DNA of 64,000 nt from an uncultured Collinsella sp. (lineage in GTDB: Bacteria; Actinomycetota; Coriobacteriia; Coriobacteriales; Coriobacteriaceae). Position 1 is the first letter of the stretch; every line of letters begins with the position of its first letter. Below the pieces are notes generated by a model. It was not told the DNA's origin and made no database searches. It saw nothing but the letters and a program-made list of their open reading frames with translations. A program made the position numbers and the translations under genes. The stretch covers positions 59,498-123,497 of the forward strand of contig UQLC01000004.1 of assembly GCA_900541795.1 (NCBI GenBank), in the 5' to 3' direction. Below, piece after piece: positions 33,599 through 42,711 of this stretch.

Positions 33599-33739
33599 GC
33601 TTGCGCCCGGGAGGGCCGCATATGAAGTTTCCTGCTCTACAGTCCTGCGCAAGACGGAAAGCACATTAAGTGCTTTCCTTTGCGTGCGGAACTCGCGATA
33701 AACTTCATATGCGGCCCTCCCGGGCGCAAGCAAAAGGGC
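33591..33739 (-). repeat. Structured palindromic repeat A (family I), minus-oriented core
   Basis: Two 40-bp arms, 33591-33630 and 33700-33739, are perfectly complementary. Between them is a 69-nt core (33631-33699) with its own hairpin, GGAAAGCAC (33656-33664) against GTGCTTTCC (33670-33678). The reverse complement of the core matches core B at 59 of 69 positions. The arm sequences of A and B are unrelated except for the AAGTTT next to the core. The orientation is defined so that B is plus. Confidence 0.9.
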
Positions 33740-33863
33740 TGGTTAGTGCCGCTCGCTATTTAGTTAGACAGTCTATTCAGTAGTCAGATTTCAGATCAGT
33801 AGATAGACACAGCAGTATTTCCCCTGATAAAACCTACCAAAATAAACCTATCTCATATTGGCA
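33740..33863. other. AT-rich spacer between repeats A and B
   Basis: 124 bases, clearly richer in A+T than the surroundings, without an ORF. It contains short CAGTAGTCAGATTTCAGATCAG-type repetition around 33778-33805. No promoter or gene can be supported. Confidence 0.5.
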
Positions 33864-34004
33864 GGTCAGGGCTCAGCGGCCCCGGCACGGGCTAAGTTTA
33901 TCGCGAGTTCCGCACGAACAGGAGGCCACTTAATGTGGCCTCCGTCGTGAGCAGGACTGTAGAGCAGGAAACTTAGCCCGTGCCGGGGCCGCTGAGCCCT
34001 GACC
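33864..34004 (+). repeat. Structured palindromic repeat B (family I), plus-oriented core
   Basis: Two perfectly complementary 36-bp arms, 33864-33899 and 33969-34004, enclose a 69-nt core (33900-33968). The inner hairpin is GGAGGCCAC (33921-33929) with GTGGCCTCC (33935-33943). Relative to repeat A, three base pairs of this hairpin have changed on both sides so that pairing is kept. A and B are inverted with respect to each other. Confidence 0.9.
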
Positions 34005-34192
34005 GGCGGGATACACAGGTTCAGATGGGGCTTTGATGCATGGGTGGTCTGTTGTTGTGCAAATGGGTATCATACTGTGGTTATTGCATCGACTCTGTGA
34101 TGCATGTTTGTACGTTCCCGGCGGTCGGTTTGCCAGAAGCGCCCCGTCGGTTGTTCCAGACCCGTTTCGAAGAAAGGAAACCACACGAACCT

Positions 34193-35863
34193 ATGGCAGC
34201 TAAAAAATCATCTCCTTTGAAGATCATTCCGCTCGGCGGCCTTGACGGCATCGGCAAGAACATGACGGTCTTCGAATGCGGCGACGACATGGTGCTCGTC
34301 GACGCCGGCCTCATGTTCCCGGATGACTCCCAGCCCGGTATCGACCTGGTGCTTCCCGACTACACCTATGTTTTGGAGAACGAGGAAAAGCTCCGCGGTA
34401 TCGTCGTCACCCACGGCCACGAGGACCACACCGGTTCGCTTCCGTACCTGCTGCAGGACCTCAACAATAAGGTGCCCATCTTTTCGAGCAAGCTGACGCT
34501 TGGCTTTATCGAGGGCAAGCTTTCTGAGTTCCGCATCCGCGCACCCAAGTTCCGCGAGGTCAAGGGCGGCAGCCATGTCAACCTCGGCGGCATCTCGCTC
34601 GACTTCTTCTCGATGACGCACTCCATTCCCGGCGCTCTGGGCGTGTTCATCCGCACCAACCAGGGTACCGTTATGCACACCGGCGACTTTAAGCTCGACC
34701 AGACGCCCATCGACGGCGTCACGCCCGACTATGCCGCTATCAGCCGCTTTGCCAAGCAGGGTATCGACCTGCTGCTTTCCGACTCCACCAACGCCACGGT
34801 TCCCGGCTTTACCAAGTCCGAGGCCGAGGTTGGTCCCAACCTGCTGCACGCCATCAAGAACGCGCCGGGTCGCGTGTTCGTTGCGTCGTTCTCGAGCCAC
34901 ATCCATCGTTTGCAGCAGATCTGCGATGCCGCCCGCAAGTGCGGCCGTAAGGTCGTTGTGACCGGTCGCTCCATGCTCACTAACACCCGCGTGGCGCGCG
35001 AGCTTGGCTACCTCAACATCGACGACGCCGATATCATCGATGCCTTTGACATTGATAACCTGCCTGACGACAAGATTGTTGTCATGTGCACCGGTTCGCA
35101 GGGCGAGCCGCTGTCGGCCCTGTCCCGCATGGCCAATGGCGAGCACAAGACGCTCTCCATCCACGAGGGCGATACCGTTATCCTCTCGGCAACTCCTGTT
35201 CCCGGCAATGAGAAAGCCGTCCAGCAGGTCGTCAACAGCCTGGCCAAGCTCGGCTGCGACGTGTGGGATAAGAACCGCGCCCTCGTTCACGTTTCCGGTC
35301 ACGGTAGCCAGGAGGAGCTCAAGCTCCTGATGGCCATGGCCAAGCCCACGTACTTTATGCCGGTTCACGGTGAAGCCGTGCATCTGCGCGCCCATGCCCA
35401 GCTGGCCCGCAAGATGGGTCTCAAGGACGATCATATCTTTATCCTCGACAACGGCGACACGCTCGAGATGCGCGGCGGTATCGTTAAGCGCGGTACGCCC
35501 GTCGAGTCCGGCGTCGTTTACGTCGACGGCCTGCGCATCGGCGATACCGACCCCATCGTCCTGCGTGATCGTCAGAAGCTCGCCAACGACGGTATGGTTA
35601 CCGCTGTTGCCATCGTCTCGCTCAAGCACAAGAAGATCGAGGCCATCGAGTTCTCGGGCCGCGGCGTCTCGTTTGCCATCGACGACCAGTTCTCCGAGGA
35701 TGCCTCCGCGTCCATTATGAAGACGATCGAGAAGGGCAAGTTCAGCTTTACGAGCAGCGGTTCCGATGCCATTCGCAAGGCCGTGCGCGATTCGCTCTCT
35801 AACTTTATCTGGAGCCGTACTCGCACCCGTCCGATGATCATCCCGGTCGTCATGGAGGTTTAG
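34193..35863 (+). CDS. rnj: Ribonuclease J
   Basis: An endo- and 5'-3' exoribonuclease for mRNA decay and rRNA maturation. The metallo-beta-lactamase motif THGHEDHTGSLPYLL, then MTHSIPGALG, MHTGDFKLDQTP and SDSTNA are all present, followed by the beta-CASP domain and the C-terminal domain. With the ATG at 34193 it has 556 residues, as expected. AAAGGAAA lies 12 bases upstream, a long spacing. A longer frame opens at 34040 but lacks conservation. The structured repeats A and B lie just upstream. Confidence 0.96.
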   Translation: MAAKKSSPLKIIPLGGLDGIGKNMTVFECGDDMVLVDAGLMFPDDSQPGIDLVLPDYTYVLENEEKLRGIVVTHGHEDHTGSLPYLLQDLNNKVPIFSSKLTLGFIEGKLSEFRIRAPKFREVKGGSHVNLGGISLDFFSMTHSIPGALGVFIRTNQGTVMHTGDFKLDQTPIDGVTPDYAAISRFAKQGIDLLLSDSTNATVPGFTKSEAEVGPNLLHAIKNAPGRVFVASFSSHIHRLQQICDAARKCGRKVVVTGRSMLTNTRVARELGYLNIDDADIIDAFDIDNLPDDKIVVMCTGSQGEPLSALSRMANGEHKTLSIHEGDTVILSATPVPGNEKAVQQVVNSLAKLGCDVWDKNRALVHVSGHGSQEELKLLMAMAKPTYFMPVHGEAVHLRAHAQLARKMGLKDDHIFILDNGDTLEMRGGIVKRGTPVESGVVYVDGLRIGDTDPIVLRDRQKLANDGMVTAVAIVSLKHKKIEAIEFSGRGVSFAIDDQFSEDASASIMKTIEKGKFSFTSSGSDAIRKAVRDSLSNFIWSRTRTRPMIIPVVMEV

Positions 35864-35864
35864 T

Positions 35865-38645
35865 TTGGCGCGCGGATCTGCACAAAACGCCAAAGGCAAT
35901 AAGGCCAATAACCAACCGGCATCTGCTAAGGGTGCCGGTTCCCATCTGCGTGCCAATAAGGGCCACGAGTCCGAGTTCGATGATTTCGAGCCCTTGGTCG
36001 AGCCCTCGGCCAACCGCGATATCGCCGGCGTGGTCATTGCCGTTTTGGCGATTGCGTCCTTTATTGCCGTGATTTCGCCGGCGACTGCGCCCGTTACGGC
36101 TGCGGTTGCCGGTTTCTACCACTTGGGCTTTGGTCTGGGCGCCTACGTGCTGCCGATCGTCATTTTGCTGTTTGCCGCCACGCTCTTTTTAGGCGAGGAC
36201 TCGCCGCTCAACGTGCGCTCGGTCGCGGGCGGAGCCGTGGTCTTTATCACCGTTGTCTCCATTCTTTCGCTGATGGTGCCGGGTACGAGCGACTCGTGTG
36301 ACCTTATGTTCACGCCGCAAAATCTGTCCGCCTCGGGTGGCTACATCGGTGCGTTTATTGCGAGTGCGCTGCAGAATGCCCTGGGTAAGCCTATCGCGAT
36401 GGTGGTCCTGTTGGGTCTGGCCGTCGTTGGTTTTGTCATCATCGGCTTTTCGGTGGGTGGCGTGCTGCGCTCTGCTCGCGACCGCGCGGCCGATTTTGCC
36501 GAGCGCCGTCGTGCCGATGTTAACGCGAGCCCGTGGGGTGACGACGAAGCCCTGTCGGTGCCCGGCGTTGCCCGTCCGCACCTGAGCATTCTTCGTCAAA
36601 AGGGCTCCGATGCTGCCGTGACCACGGTCATGGGCAACGATGTGGACCCGGTTTTGGACGATGACGACGAGGACGAGGATCCGTTTGTCGACGTATCCGA
36701 TGCCGTGGAGGCCGAGCGCGCTAAGACGACGCTGCTGCCGCGCCGTCATGTCAAGAAGGGCAAGGCCACGCCCAAGTTGAATACAAGCGAGCCCGACCCG
36801 TCTTGGTCCGATAGCGAGATTGAGCTTACCGAGGGCGATGACGAGGACGACGAGGCTCCGATTGAGACCGCAAAGACAACTTTGCTGCCGCGTCGCCATG
36901 CTAAGCGCGAACAGGTAACCGGCCAGCTTTCGATGGAAGACGACCCCGATAAGATCGACGAGTCCGAGCCGCCGTTTGCCGTGAGTCCTGTCTCGGCAAC
37001 ACCTCAGATTCCCGACTTCTTGAAGCATCCCAAGGTTGCCGATACGGCTGTCGCGGGCGCTGCCGAGGCGCCTACTCCTAGCGATGGGGGAGCGGTCAAT
37101 GCCCCCGCGGATAACGAGGGCGAAGAAGAGGACGGCCTCAAGCTTCCGCCGCTCGAGATCCTGCACGCCAACCCGCAGTCGGCGTCCTCCGCGTCATCTG
37201 ACAAGGAGCTGGAACAGACTGCCGAGTCACTGCAATCCACCTTGCTTGAGTTTGGCCGCAGTGCCCGCGTGGTCGGCTGGATCGCCGGCCCCACGGTGAC
37301 GACCTTTAAGCTGCAACCTGGCGAGGGCGAGCGCGTGAGCAAGATTTCGAGCCTCGAGGACGATATCGCGCTTTCGCTCGCTGCTCAGTCGGTGCGCATC
37401 TTTGCCCCGATCCCCGGTACCTCGCTTGTGGGTATCGAGATTCCCAATCGCAAGCGCCAGAACGTCAACCTGGGCGACGTGCTTCCCTATGTGAAGGGCG
37501 GTCCGCTCGAGCTGGCCATCGGTCGAGATGCCGAGGGCACGCCGGTCGTCGCTGACCTCGCCAAGATGCCCCACCTGCTGATCGCCGGCACGACCGGTTC
37601 TGGTAAGTCGGTGATGATCAATTCCATCATCACGACCCTGCTCATGCGAGCCCTTCCCGAGGACGTTCGCCTGATCATGGTCGACCCCAAGCGCGTCGAG
37701 CTTGCGGGCTATAACGGTTTGCCGCATCTCTATGTGCCCGTGGTGACCGAGCCCAAGCAGGCCGCGAGCGCTCTGCAATGGGCCGTGTCCGAGATGGAGC
37801 GTCGCCTGAAGGTCTTCGAGCGTCTCAACGTGCGTAAGATCTCGACCTACAACGAAAAGCAGGCCGCCGGCGAGTTTGAGCATTACGACAACCCGCCCCA
37901 AAAGATGCCCTATCTGGTCATTATCATCGACGAGCTTTCGGACCTGATGATGGTCGCCGGCAAGGATGTCGAGGCCTCGATCGTTCGTATCGCCCAGCTG
38001 GGCCGTGCCGCCGGTATACACCTTATCGTGGCTACGCAGCGCCCCAGCTCCAACGTGGTGACGGGCCTCATCAAGGCCAACATCACCAACCGCATCGCCT
38101 TTAACGTCGCCACGGGCATCGACTCGCGCGTCATTATTGACCAGATGGGTGCCGAAAAGCTCACCGGTTTGGGCGACATGCTGTTCTCCAAGGTCGACTG
38201 GGGCAAGCCTCGCCGTATCCAGGGCTGCTTTGTCTCGGATGACGAAATCAACGAGATTGTCGAGTTCGTCAAGTCGCAGAGCGAGCCCGACTACCACGAG
38301 GAGATTCTGTCTGCCGTGGCGCCCGCTTCCATGTCCATGGCGGGTGGCGGCGGTATTGTCCGCACCGGAGTAGCCGAGCCGCAAGACGATGATCCGCTCA
38401 TTTGGGAAGCCGCCCATATTGTGGTGGAATCGCAGCTTGGCTCCACATCTGGCCTGCAACGTCGTCTGAAGGTTGGCTATGCGCGTGCCGGGCGTATTAT
38501 GGACATGCTGGAAGAAAAGGGTGTCGTCGGCCCGCCCGACGGTTCCAAGCCGCGTGAGGTCCTGTTGGACGAGGAGGGGCTTGCCGCGCTGGAATCTGTC
38601 GACGCCGAGATGGCACGTGAAGATCGTGAGTTTGGAGGATTCTGA
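35865..38645 (+). CDS. ftsK: DNA translocase FtsK/SpoIIIE
   Basis: A 926-residue motor that pumps chromosome ends through the division septum. Four or so membrane helices occupy about residues 50-205. A long acidic linker (210-440) follows, containing the repeated block AKTTLLPRRH at two places about 57 residues apart. The RecA-type motor has AGTTGSGKSVMIN at about 572 and LVIIIDELSDLMMV, and the C-terminal gamma winged helix recognises orienting DNA sequences. The TTG at 35865 has GGAGG seven bases before it. The stop overlaps the next gene start (TGATG). Confidence 0.95.
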   Translation: MARGSAQNAKGNKANNQPASAKGAGSHLRANKGHESEFDDFEPLVEPSANRDIAGVVIAVLAIASFIAVISPATAPVTAAVAGFYHLGFGLGAYVLPIVILLFAATLFLGEDSPLNVRSVAGGAVVFITVVSILSLMVPGTSDSCDLMFTPQNLSASGGYIGAFIASALQNALGKPIAMVVLLGLAVVGFVIIGFSVGGVLRSARDRAADFAERRRADVNASPWGDDEALSVPGVARPHLSILRQKGSDAAVTTVMGNDVDPVLDDDDEDEDPFVDVSDAVEAERAKTTLLPRRHVKKGKATPKLNTSEPDPSWSDSEIELTEGDDEDDEAPIETAKTTLLPRRHAKREQVTGQLSMEDDPDKIDESEPPFAVSPVSATPQIPDFLKHPKVADTAVAGAAEAPTPSDGGAVNAPADNEGEEEDGLKLPPLEILHANPQSASSASSDKELEQTAESLQSTLLEFGRSARVVGWIAGPTVTTFKLQPGEGERVSKISSLEDDIALSLAAQSVRIFAPIPGTSLVGIEIPNRKRQNVNLGDVLPYVKGGPLELAIGRDAEGTPVVADLAKMPHLLIAGTTGSGKSVMINSIITTLLMRALPEDVRLIMVDPKRVELAGYNGLPHLYVPVVTEPKQAASALQWAVSEMERRLKVFERLNVRKISTYNEKQAAGEFEHYDNPPQKMPYLVIIIDELSDLMMVAGKDVEASIVRIAQLGRAAGIHLIVATQRPSSNVVTGLIKANITNRIAFNVATGIDSRVIIDQMGAEKLTGLGDMLFSKVDWGKPRRIQGCFVSDDEINEIVEFVKSQSEPDYHEEILSAVAPASMSMAGGGGIVRTGVAEPQDDDPLIWEAAHIVVESQLGSTSGLQRRLKVGYARAGRIMDMLEEKGVVGPPDGSKPREVLLDEEGLAALESVDAEMAREDREFGGF

Positions 38646-40156
38646 TGGCTGCACGCTTTGGTGACATGCTGCTCGAGCAGCGTCGCCGGATGGGCCTTTC
38701 CATTCAGCAGGTCGCCAACACCATCAAAATCAGGCCGCAGATCATCGAGTTTTTCGAGACCGGTAACTTTGCTTCGATGCCGCCGCGCGGCTATGCGCAG
38801 GGCATGATTTCGAGCTATGCTCGCTTTTTGGGCCTCAATCCGCGCGAGGTCGTCAATGCCTACTTTGACGACCTGATGGCATACGAACGCGAGACGTCGC
38901 AGCAGGGCGGTCGTTTTCAGGACGCCGCCGGCTACGTCAATTCGCGTTCCTCGGTCGATAACGGGCGCTTCCTGATGGTTCAGGGCGGTCGTTCAACCCG
39001 CTATGGACAGCGTCCTCAGCAGGCCGGTTATATTACTGAGACGGGTTCGGGCGAGGAGATTCGCTCACAGCGTGACCGGTTCCGCAGTACGCCGATGCCC
39101 GAGGACCGTGCACTTCCCGCTGCCCGCGGCGTGGCGCGTGACCCTCGTGCCGGCTACGGCGACGGCGGCTATTCCGATCGCGGTTACCGTGGTGCCTCTA
39201 TGGGACGCTCTCGCGGTGGCTATGCGGATGCCGATACCACGCAGGTGACGCCGCGTCTTCGCTCTCAATCACAGCCGTATGGCCAGCGCTCTTCGGCTCC
39301 GCGTTCGGTCCAGCGTGGCTATCAAGGCCGCGGTGAACTTGCGCCCCGCTCGGGTCAGCGCAGTCTTCAGAGCCAGGGCGGCTATCGCGGCCGTTCCGAT
39401 AGCAATCGCGGTCGTATGCCTCAGGGAGGCGGCCGCAGCAGTTCCGGTCGTGGACGCGGCGGATCACGTACTCCTCAAAACAACGGGCTCGATCCGCGTA
39501 TCGTTTACGCCGGGATCGGTGCCGTTGTGCTGCTGTTGATTGTGCTCATCGTGGTGCTTCTGCGCGGCTGCGCATCTTCGACGCCCGAGACCACGCCCGA
39601 GACGCCCGCTGTTACCAAGACGACGACCAAGAAGACTTCTAAGAAGTCCGAAACGGTCGACGAGGACGAAGACACCGATGAGGCAACGGATGAGTCGGCT
39701 GATTCGGACGCTACCAAGACGACGGCAAAGAAGGAAGAGAACGAGGTCACGAAGGTCAAGGTCTCGGTTGCCAAGGGAAAGACCGCGTGGATTGAGGTCA
39801 AGGTCGACGGCAAGTCGGTCTATGGCGCCCAGGCGACTGGCCCCTTTGAGCAGGAGTACACGCCCGAGTCCTCAATCGAGATTACCACGTCCAAGCCTTC
39901 CGATGTCACCGTTACCAAGAACGGTGAAAAGGTCCGTTACGATACCAAGACCTCGGGCGTGGCGCGCGTGACGATCACCGTTCCCAAGAAGGAGACGTCT
40001 GATTCCGAGAATGGTGAAAGTTCTGATGGTACCGACACCACCGATGGTACCGATATCACCGACGGTACCGATACCCAGTCCACGGATGGCGCCGATACCG
40101 CAACTGACGGTCAGACGCCCAGCGATTCTACCGACTATTCGTACGATAGCTACTAG
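38645..40156 (+). CDS. RodZ-like membrane protein with N-terminal HTH
   Basis: A 503-residue protein. Residues 1-75 form a HTH_25 domain (FGDMLLEQRRRMGLSIQQVA, GYAQGMISSYARFLGL) as in RodZ. A long Arg/Gly/Ser/Gln-rich low-complexity region follows (about 95-280), then one membrane helix (about 285-308, IGAVVLLLIVLIVVLLRGC). The outer part starts with a Thr/Lys/Glu stretch and a beta-rich domain like the RodZ C-terminal domain (AWIEVKVDGKSVYGA), and ends in a TDGTD-rich tail. It is translationally coupled to ftsK, suggesting a role in cell shape or division. The RG-rich region is unusual for RodZ. Confidence 0.8.
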   Translation: MAARFGDMLLEQRRRMGLSIQQVANTIKIRPQIIEFFETGNFASMPPRGYAQGMISSYARFLGLNPREVVNAYFDDLMAYERETSQQGGRFQDAAGYVNSRSSVDNGRFLMVQGGRSTRYGQRPQQAGYITETGSGEEIRSQRDRFRSTPMPEDRALPAARGVARDPRAGYGDGGYSDRGYRGASMGRSRGGYADADTTQVTPRLRSQSQPYGQRSSAPRSVQRGYQGRGELAPRSGQRSLQSQGGYRGRSDSNRGRMPQGGGRSSSGRGRGGSRTPQNNGLDPRIVYAGIGAVVLLLIVLIVVLLRGCASSTPETTPETPAVTKTTTKKTSKKSETVDEDEDTDEATDESADSDATKTTAKKEENEVTKVKVSVAKGKTAWIEVKVDGKSVYGAQATGPFEQEYTPESSIEITTSKPSDVTVTKNGEKVRYDTKTSGVARVTITVPKKETSDSENGESSDGTDTTDGTDITDGTDTQSTDGADTATDGQTPSDSTDYSYDSY

Positions 40157-40182
40157 GCCGCTCGTACGCGAAAGGAAACATC

Positions 40183-40680
40183 ATGGCTAAAGATTCCAGC
40201 TTCGACGTCGTGTCCGAGGTCAACATGCAAGAGGTCGACAACGCGTTCCAGCAGACCACGCGCGAGATTTCCCAGCGCTATGACCTTAAGGATTCCGGCG
40301 CCACGATTGAGCTTTCGAAGGGCGACAAGCTCTTTACGATCAACGCCCCGGCCGACTTTGTCTCCAAACAGATTGTCGACGTGCTGAGCTCCAAGCTCAT
40401 CAAGCGCGGCATCGACCTCAAGGCTGTCTCGTGGGATGCTCCGCAGGCGGCATCGGGCGGCACCGTGCGCGTGCTCGGCCATATCGTCGAGGGTATCGAC
40501 CAGGCGACCGCCAAGAAGATCAACAAGGACATCAAGGATCAAAAGCTCAAGGTCAAGGTGACCATCGAGGCCGACAAGCTGCGTGTTTCCTCTGCTTCGA
40601 AGGACGCGTTGCAGACCGTGATCCAGTTCCTGCGTGACCAGGACTACGGCCAGCCGCTGCAGTTCACCAACTACCGCTAA
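40183..40680 (+). CDS. yajQ: YajQ family nucleotide-binding protein
   Basis: A 165-residue protein of the YajQ/UPF0234 family. It has two ferredoxin-like folds and the standard opening SSFDVVSEVNMQEVDNAFQQ; some members bind cyclic di-GMP or nucleic acids. The function in this lineage is unknown. The ATG at 40183 follows AAAGGAAA. It stands between the RodZ-like gene and rimO in the same direction. Confidence 0.93.
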   Translation: MAKDSSFDVVSEVNMQEVDNAFQQTTREISQRYDLKDSGATIELSKGDKLFTINAPADFVSKQIVDVLSSKLIKRGIDLKAVSWDAPQAASGGTVRVLGHIVEGIDQATAKKINKDIKDQKLKVKVTIEADKLRVSSASKDALQTVIQFLRDQDYGQPLQFTNYR

Positions 40681-40707
40681 TATCAATCGAAAGGACTGCT
40701 CTCCAAC

Positions 40708-42057
40708 ATGGATACACCGTTGGGCTCCGTGCTCTACATCACCCTCGGGTGCGCTAAGAACGAGGTTGACACCGACCGCATGCGTTCTCTTTTGACCGCC
40801 GCGGGCTACGAGGAGGCATTCGACCCGCAGGATGCCGATATCGCCATCGTCAATACTTGCTCGTTCCTCGCCTCCGCAACGTCCGAGAGCATCGAGACCA
40901 CGCTCGAGCTCGCCAACGAGGTTCAGGACGGCGTTCGTTCTTGCCCCATCGTCATGTGCGGCTGCGTGCCGTCGCGCTATGGCGATGACCTGCCTGACGA
41001 GCTGCCCGAGGTCGCTGCCTTTGTGAAGGCCGACGAGGAAGATGGCATCGTGGCGGTCATCGATGGCGTGCTGGGTGTCGAGCGTGAGATTGCAGCCTAT
41101 ATCCCGCAGGTCAAACGTACCGTCGAGGGTGCTGTAGCCTACGTCAAGATTTCCGATGGCTGCAACCGCTTCTGCAGCTTCTGCATGATTCCCTACATCC
41201 GCGGCCGCTATCATTCGCGCAATGCCGAGAGCATCATCTCCGAGGTGCGCGACCTGGTTACCGGCGGTGTGCGCGAGATCGTGCTGATCGGCCAGGACAC
41301 GGGCATCTGGGGTACCGACTTTGCCGACGAGGACGTCGCCGATGGCTCGCCGCGCAATCTGGCGCAGCTGCTGCGTGCCGTCGCCGAGGCCGTGCGCCCG
41401 CACAACGTCTGGGTCCGCGTGCTCTATCTGCAGCCCGAGGGCATGACTGACGAACTCATCGAGACGATTCGCGATACGCCCGAGGTGCTGCCCTATATCG
41501 ATATCCCCGTGCAGCACTGCGACGCGCGCATTCTCAAGGCCATGCGTCGCTCCGGTTCGCGCCAGGAGCTCGAGGATCTGTTCCGCGACCTTCGCGAGCG
41601 CATCCCCGGCATCGTGATTCGTTCCACGGCCATGGTCGGCTTCCCGACCGAGACCGACGACGAGTTCCGCGACCTTATCGACTTTATGGACACCGTCGGC
41701 TTTGACTACACGAGCGTCTTTGCCTACTCGCAGGAGGAGGGCAGCCTGGCCGCTAAGATGGAGGGTCAGGTCGACGAAGAGGTCAAGCTCGAGCGCGCCC
41801 AGGAGGCCATGGACCTGGCCGAGTCGCTCGGTTTTGCCGCCACCGCCGCACATGTGGGCGAGCGCGCCCAGGTGATCGTCGACGGTATCGAAGAAACCGA
41901 GGACGGCACCGAGCTGATCGGCCATGCCTGGTTCCAGGCGCCCGATTCCGATGGCGCGGTCCACTTGGACGCCAGTGAGGCGTCCGTGGGCGATATTCTG
42001 ACTGTCGAGTTTACCGATAGCTTCTGCTATGAGCTTATCGGCCATGTTGTGGAGTAG
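40708..42057 (+). CDS. rimO: Ribosomal protein uS12 methylthiotransferase RimO
   Basis: A radical SAM enzyme that methylthiolates an aspartate of S12. The MTTase domain has LGCAKNEVDTDRM, NTCSFLASA and CGCVPSR; the radical SAM motif is CNRFCSFC followed by MIPYIRGRYHSR. LGCAKN is the RimO-type signature. The C-terminal TRAM domain ends the 449-residue protein. It ends nine bases before pgsA. Confidence 0.95.
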   Translation: MDTPLGSVLYITLGCAKNEVDTDRMRSLLTAAGYEEAFDPQDADIAIVNTCSFLASATSESIETTLELANEVQDGVRSCPIVMCGCVPSRYGDDLPDELPEVAAFVKADEEDGIVAVIDGVLGVEREIAAYIPQVKRTVEGAVAYVKISDGCNRFCSFCMIPYIRGRYHSRNAESIISEVRDLVTGGVREIVLIGQDTGIWGTDFADEDVADGSPRNLAQLLRAVAEAVRPHNVWVRVLYLQPEGMTDELIETIRDTPEVLPYIDIPVQHCDARILKAMRRSGSRQELEDLFRDLRERIPGIVIRSTAMVGFPTETDDEFRDLIDFMDTVGFDYTSVFAYSQEEGSLAAKMEGQVDEEVKLERAQEAMDLAESLGFAATAAHVGERAQVIVDGIEETEDGTELIGHAWFQAPDSDGAVHLDASEASVGDILTVEFTDSFCYELIGHVVE

Positions 42058-42066
42058 GAGGGCATC

Positions 42067-42705
42067 GTGGCAAACGAGAGCAATAAGGAACTGACGAGTG
42101 TTTGGACGCCCGCCAACATCGTGACGTGCGTTCGCATCGTCTTTATCCCGGTGTTCATGATCGTGTCGGCGCTTTCTCACACGAGTGTTGCCGGTACGGA
42201 TTGGAGCACCTTCGACGGCCCGCTCGCCGCCGCTGCCTTCATTCTGTATGTGATCCTGTCGTGCACCGATAAGGTCGACGGTTATCTGGCGCGTTCGCGC
42301 AACGAGATCACCGACTTCGGTAAATTCTTGGACCCCATCGCCGATAAGCTGCTCGTGTTCTCGGCCCTGCTGCTGTTCTTGGATTTTGGCGCGGTGACCG
42401 TGTGGTCCGTGTTCATTATCCTGTTCCGTGAGCTTCTGGTGAGCGCCCTTCGCATGGTCGCGAGTGCGGCCGGTGTGGTCGTTGCGGCCGATAAGCTCGG
42501 CAAGTACAAGACGGCGACCACGATGGTCTCCATCTGCGGTTACCTGTGCGTTTTTGCTATGGCCGGCCTTCAGCTGGGGCCGGTGTCGCTGCTGCTCGGT
42601 GTCTATTCGGTGTCGCGCTTCCTGTACGTCATCGCCGTGATTTTGACCATTGTCTCGGGCGCCCAGTACTTCTGGAACTGTCGCAAGATCGTCTTTTCGG
42701 TCTAG
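42067..42705 (+). CDS. pgsA: CDP-diacylglycerol-glycerol-3-phosphate 3-phosphatidyltransferase
   Basis: It makes phosphatidylglycerophosphate, the first step to phosphatidylglycerol and cardiolipin. The 212-residue membrane protein has the CDP-alcohol motif, here DKVDGYLARSRNEITDFGKFLDPIADK split as DxxDGxxAR...GxxxDxxxD. The GTG at 42067 follows AGGAGGGC. The rimO-pgsA-cinA order is widespread in Gram-positives and supports this gene as the main PgsA; a second family member is at 62989. Confidence 0.92.
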   Translation: MANESNKELTSVWTPANIVTCVRIVFIPVFMIVSALSHTSVAGTDWSTFDGPLAAAAFILYVILSCTDKVDGYLARSRNEITDFGKFLDPIADKLLVFSALLLFLDFGAVTVWSVFIILFRELLVSALRMVASAAGVVVAADKLGKYKTATTMVSICGYLCVFAMAGLQLGPVSLLLGVYSVSRFLYVIAVILTIVSGAQYFWNCRKIVFSV

Positions 42706-42711
42706 GTCCTG

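Noticed and set aside
33591..34004. CRISPR array or tandem repeat
   Set aside because: There are only two copies, in inverted orientation and with long self-complementary arms, and there is no regular spacer or cas gene.
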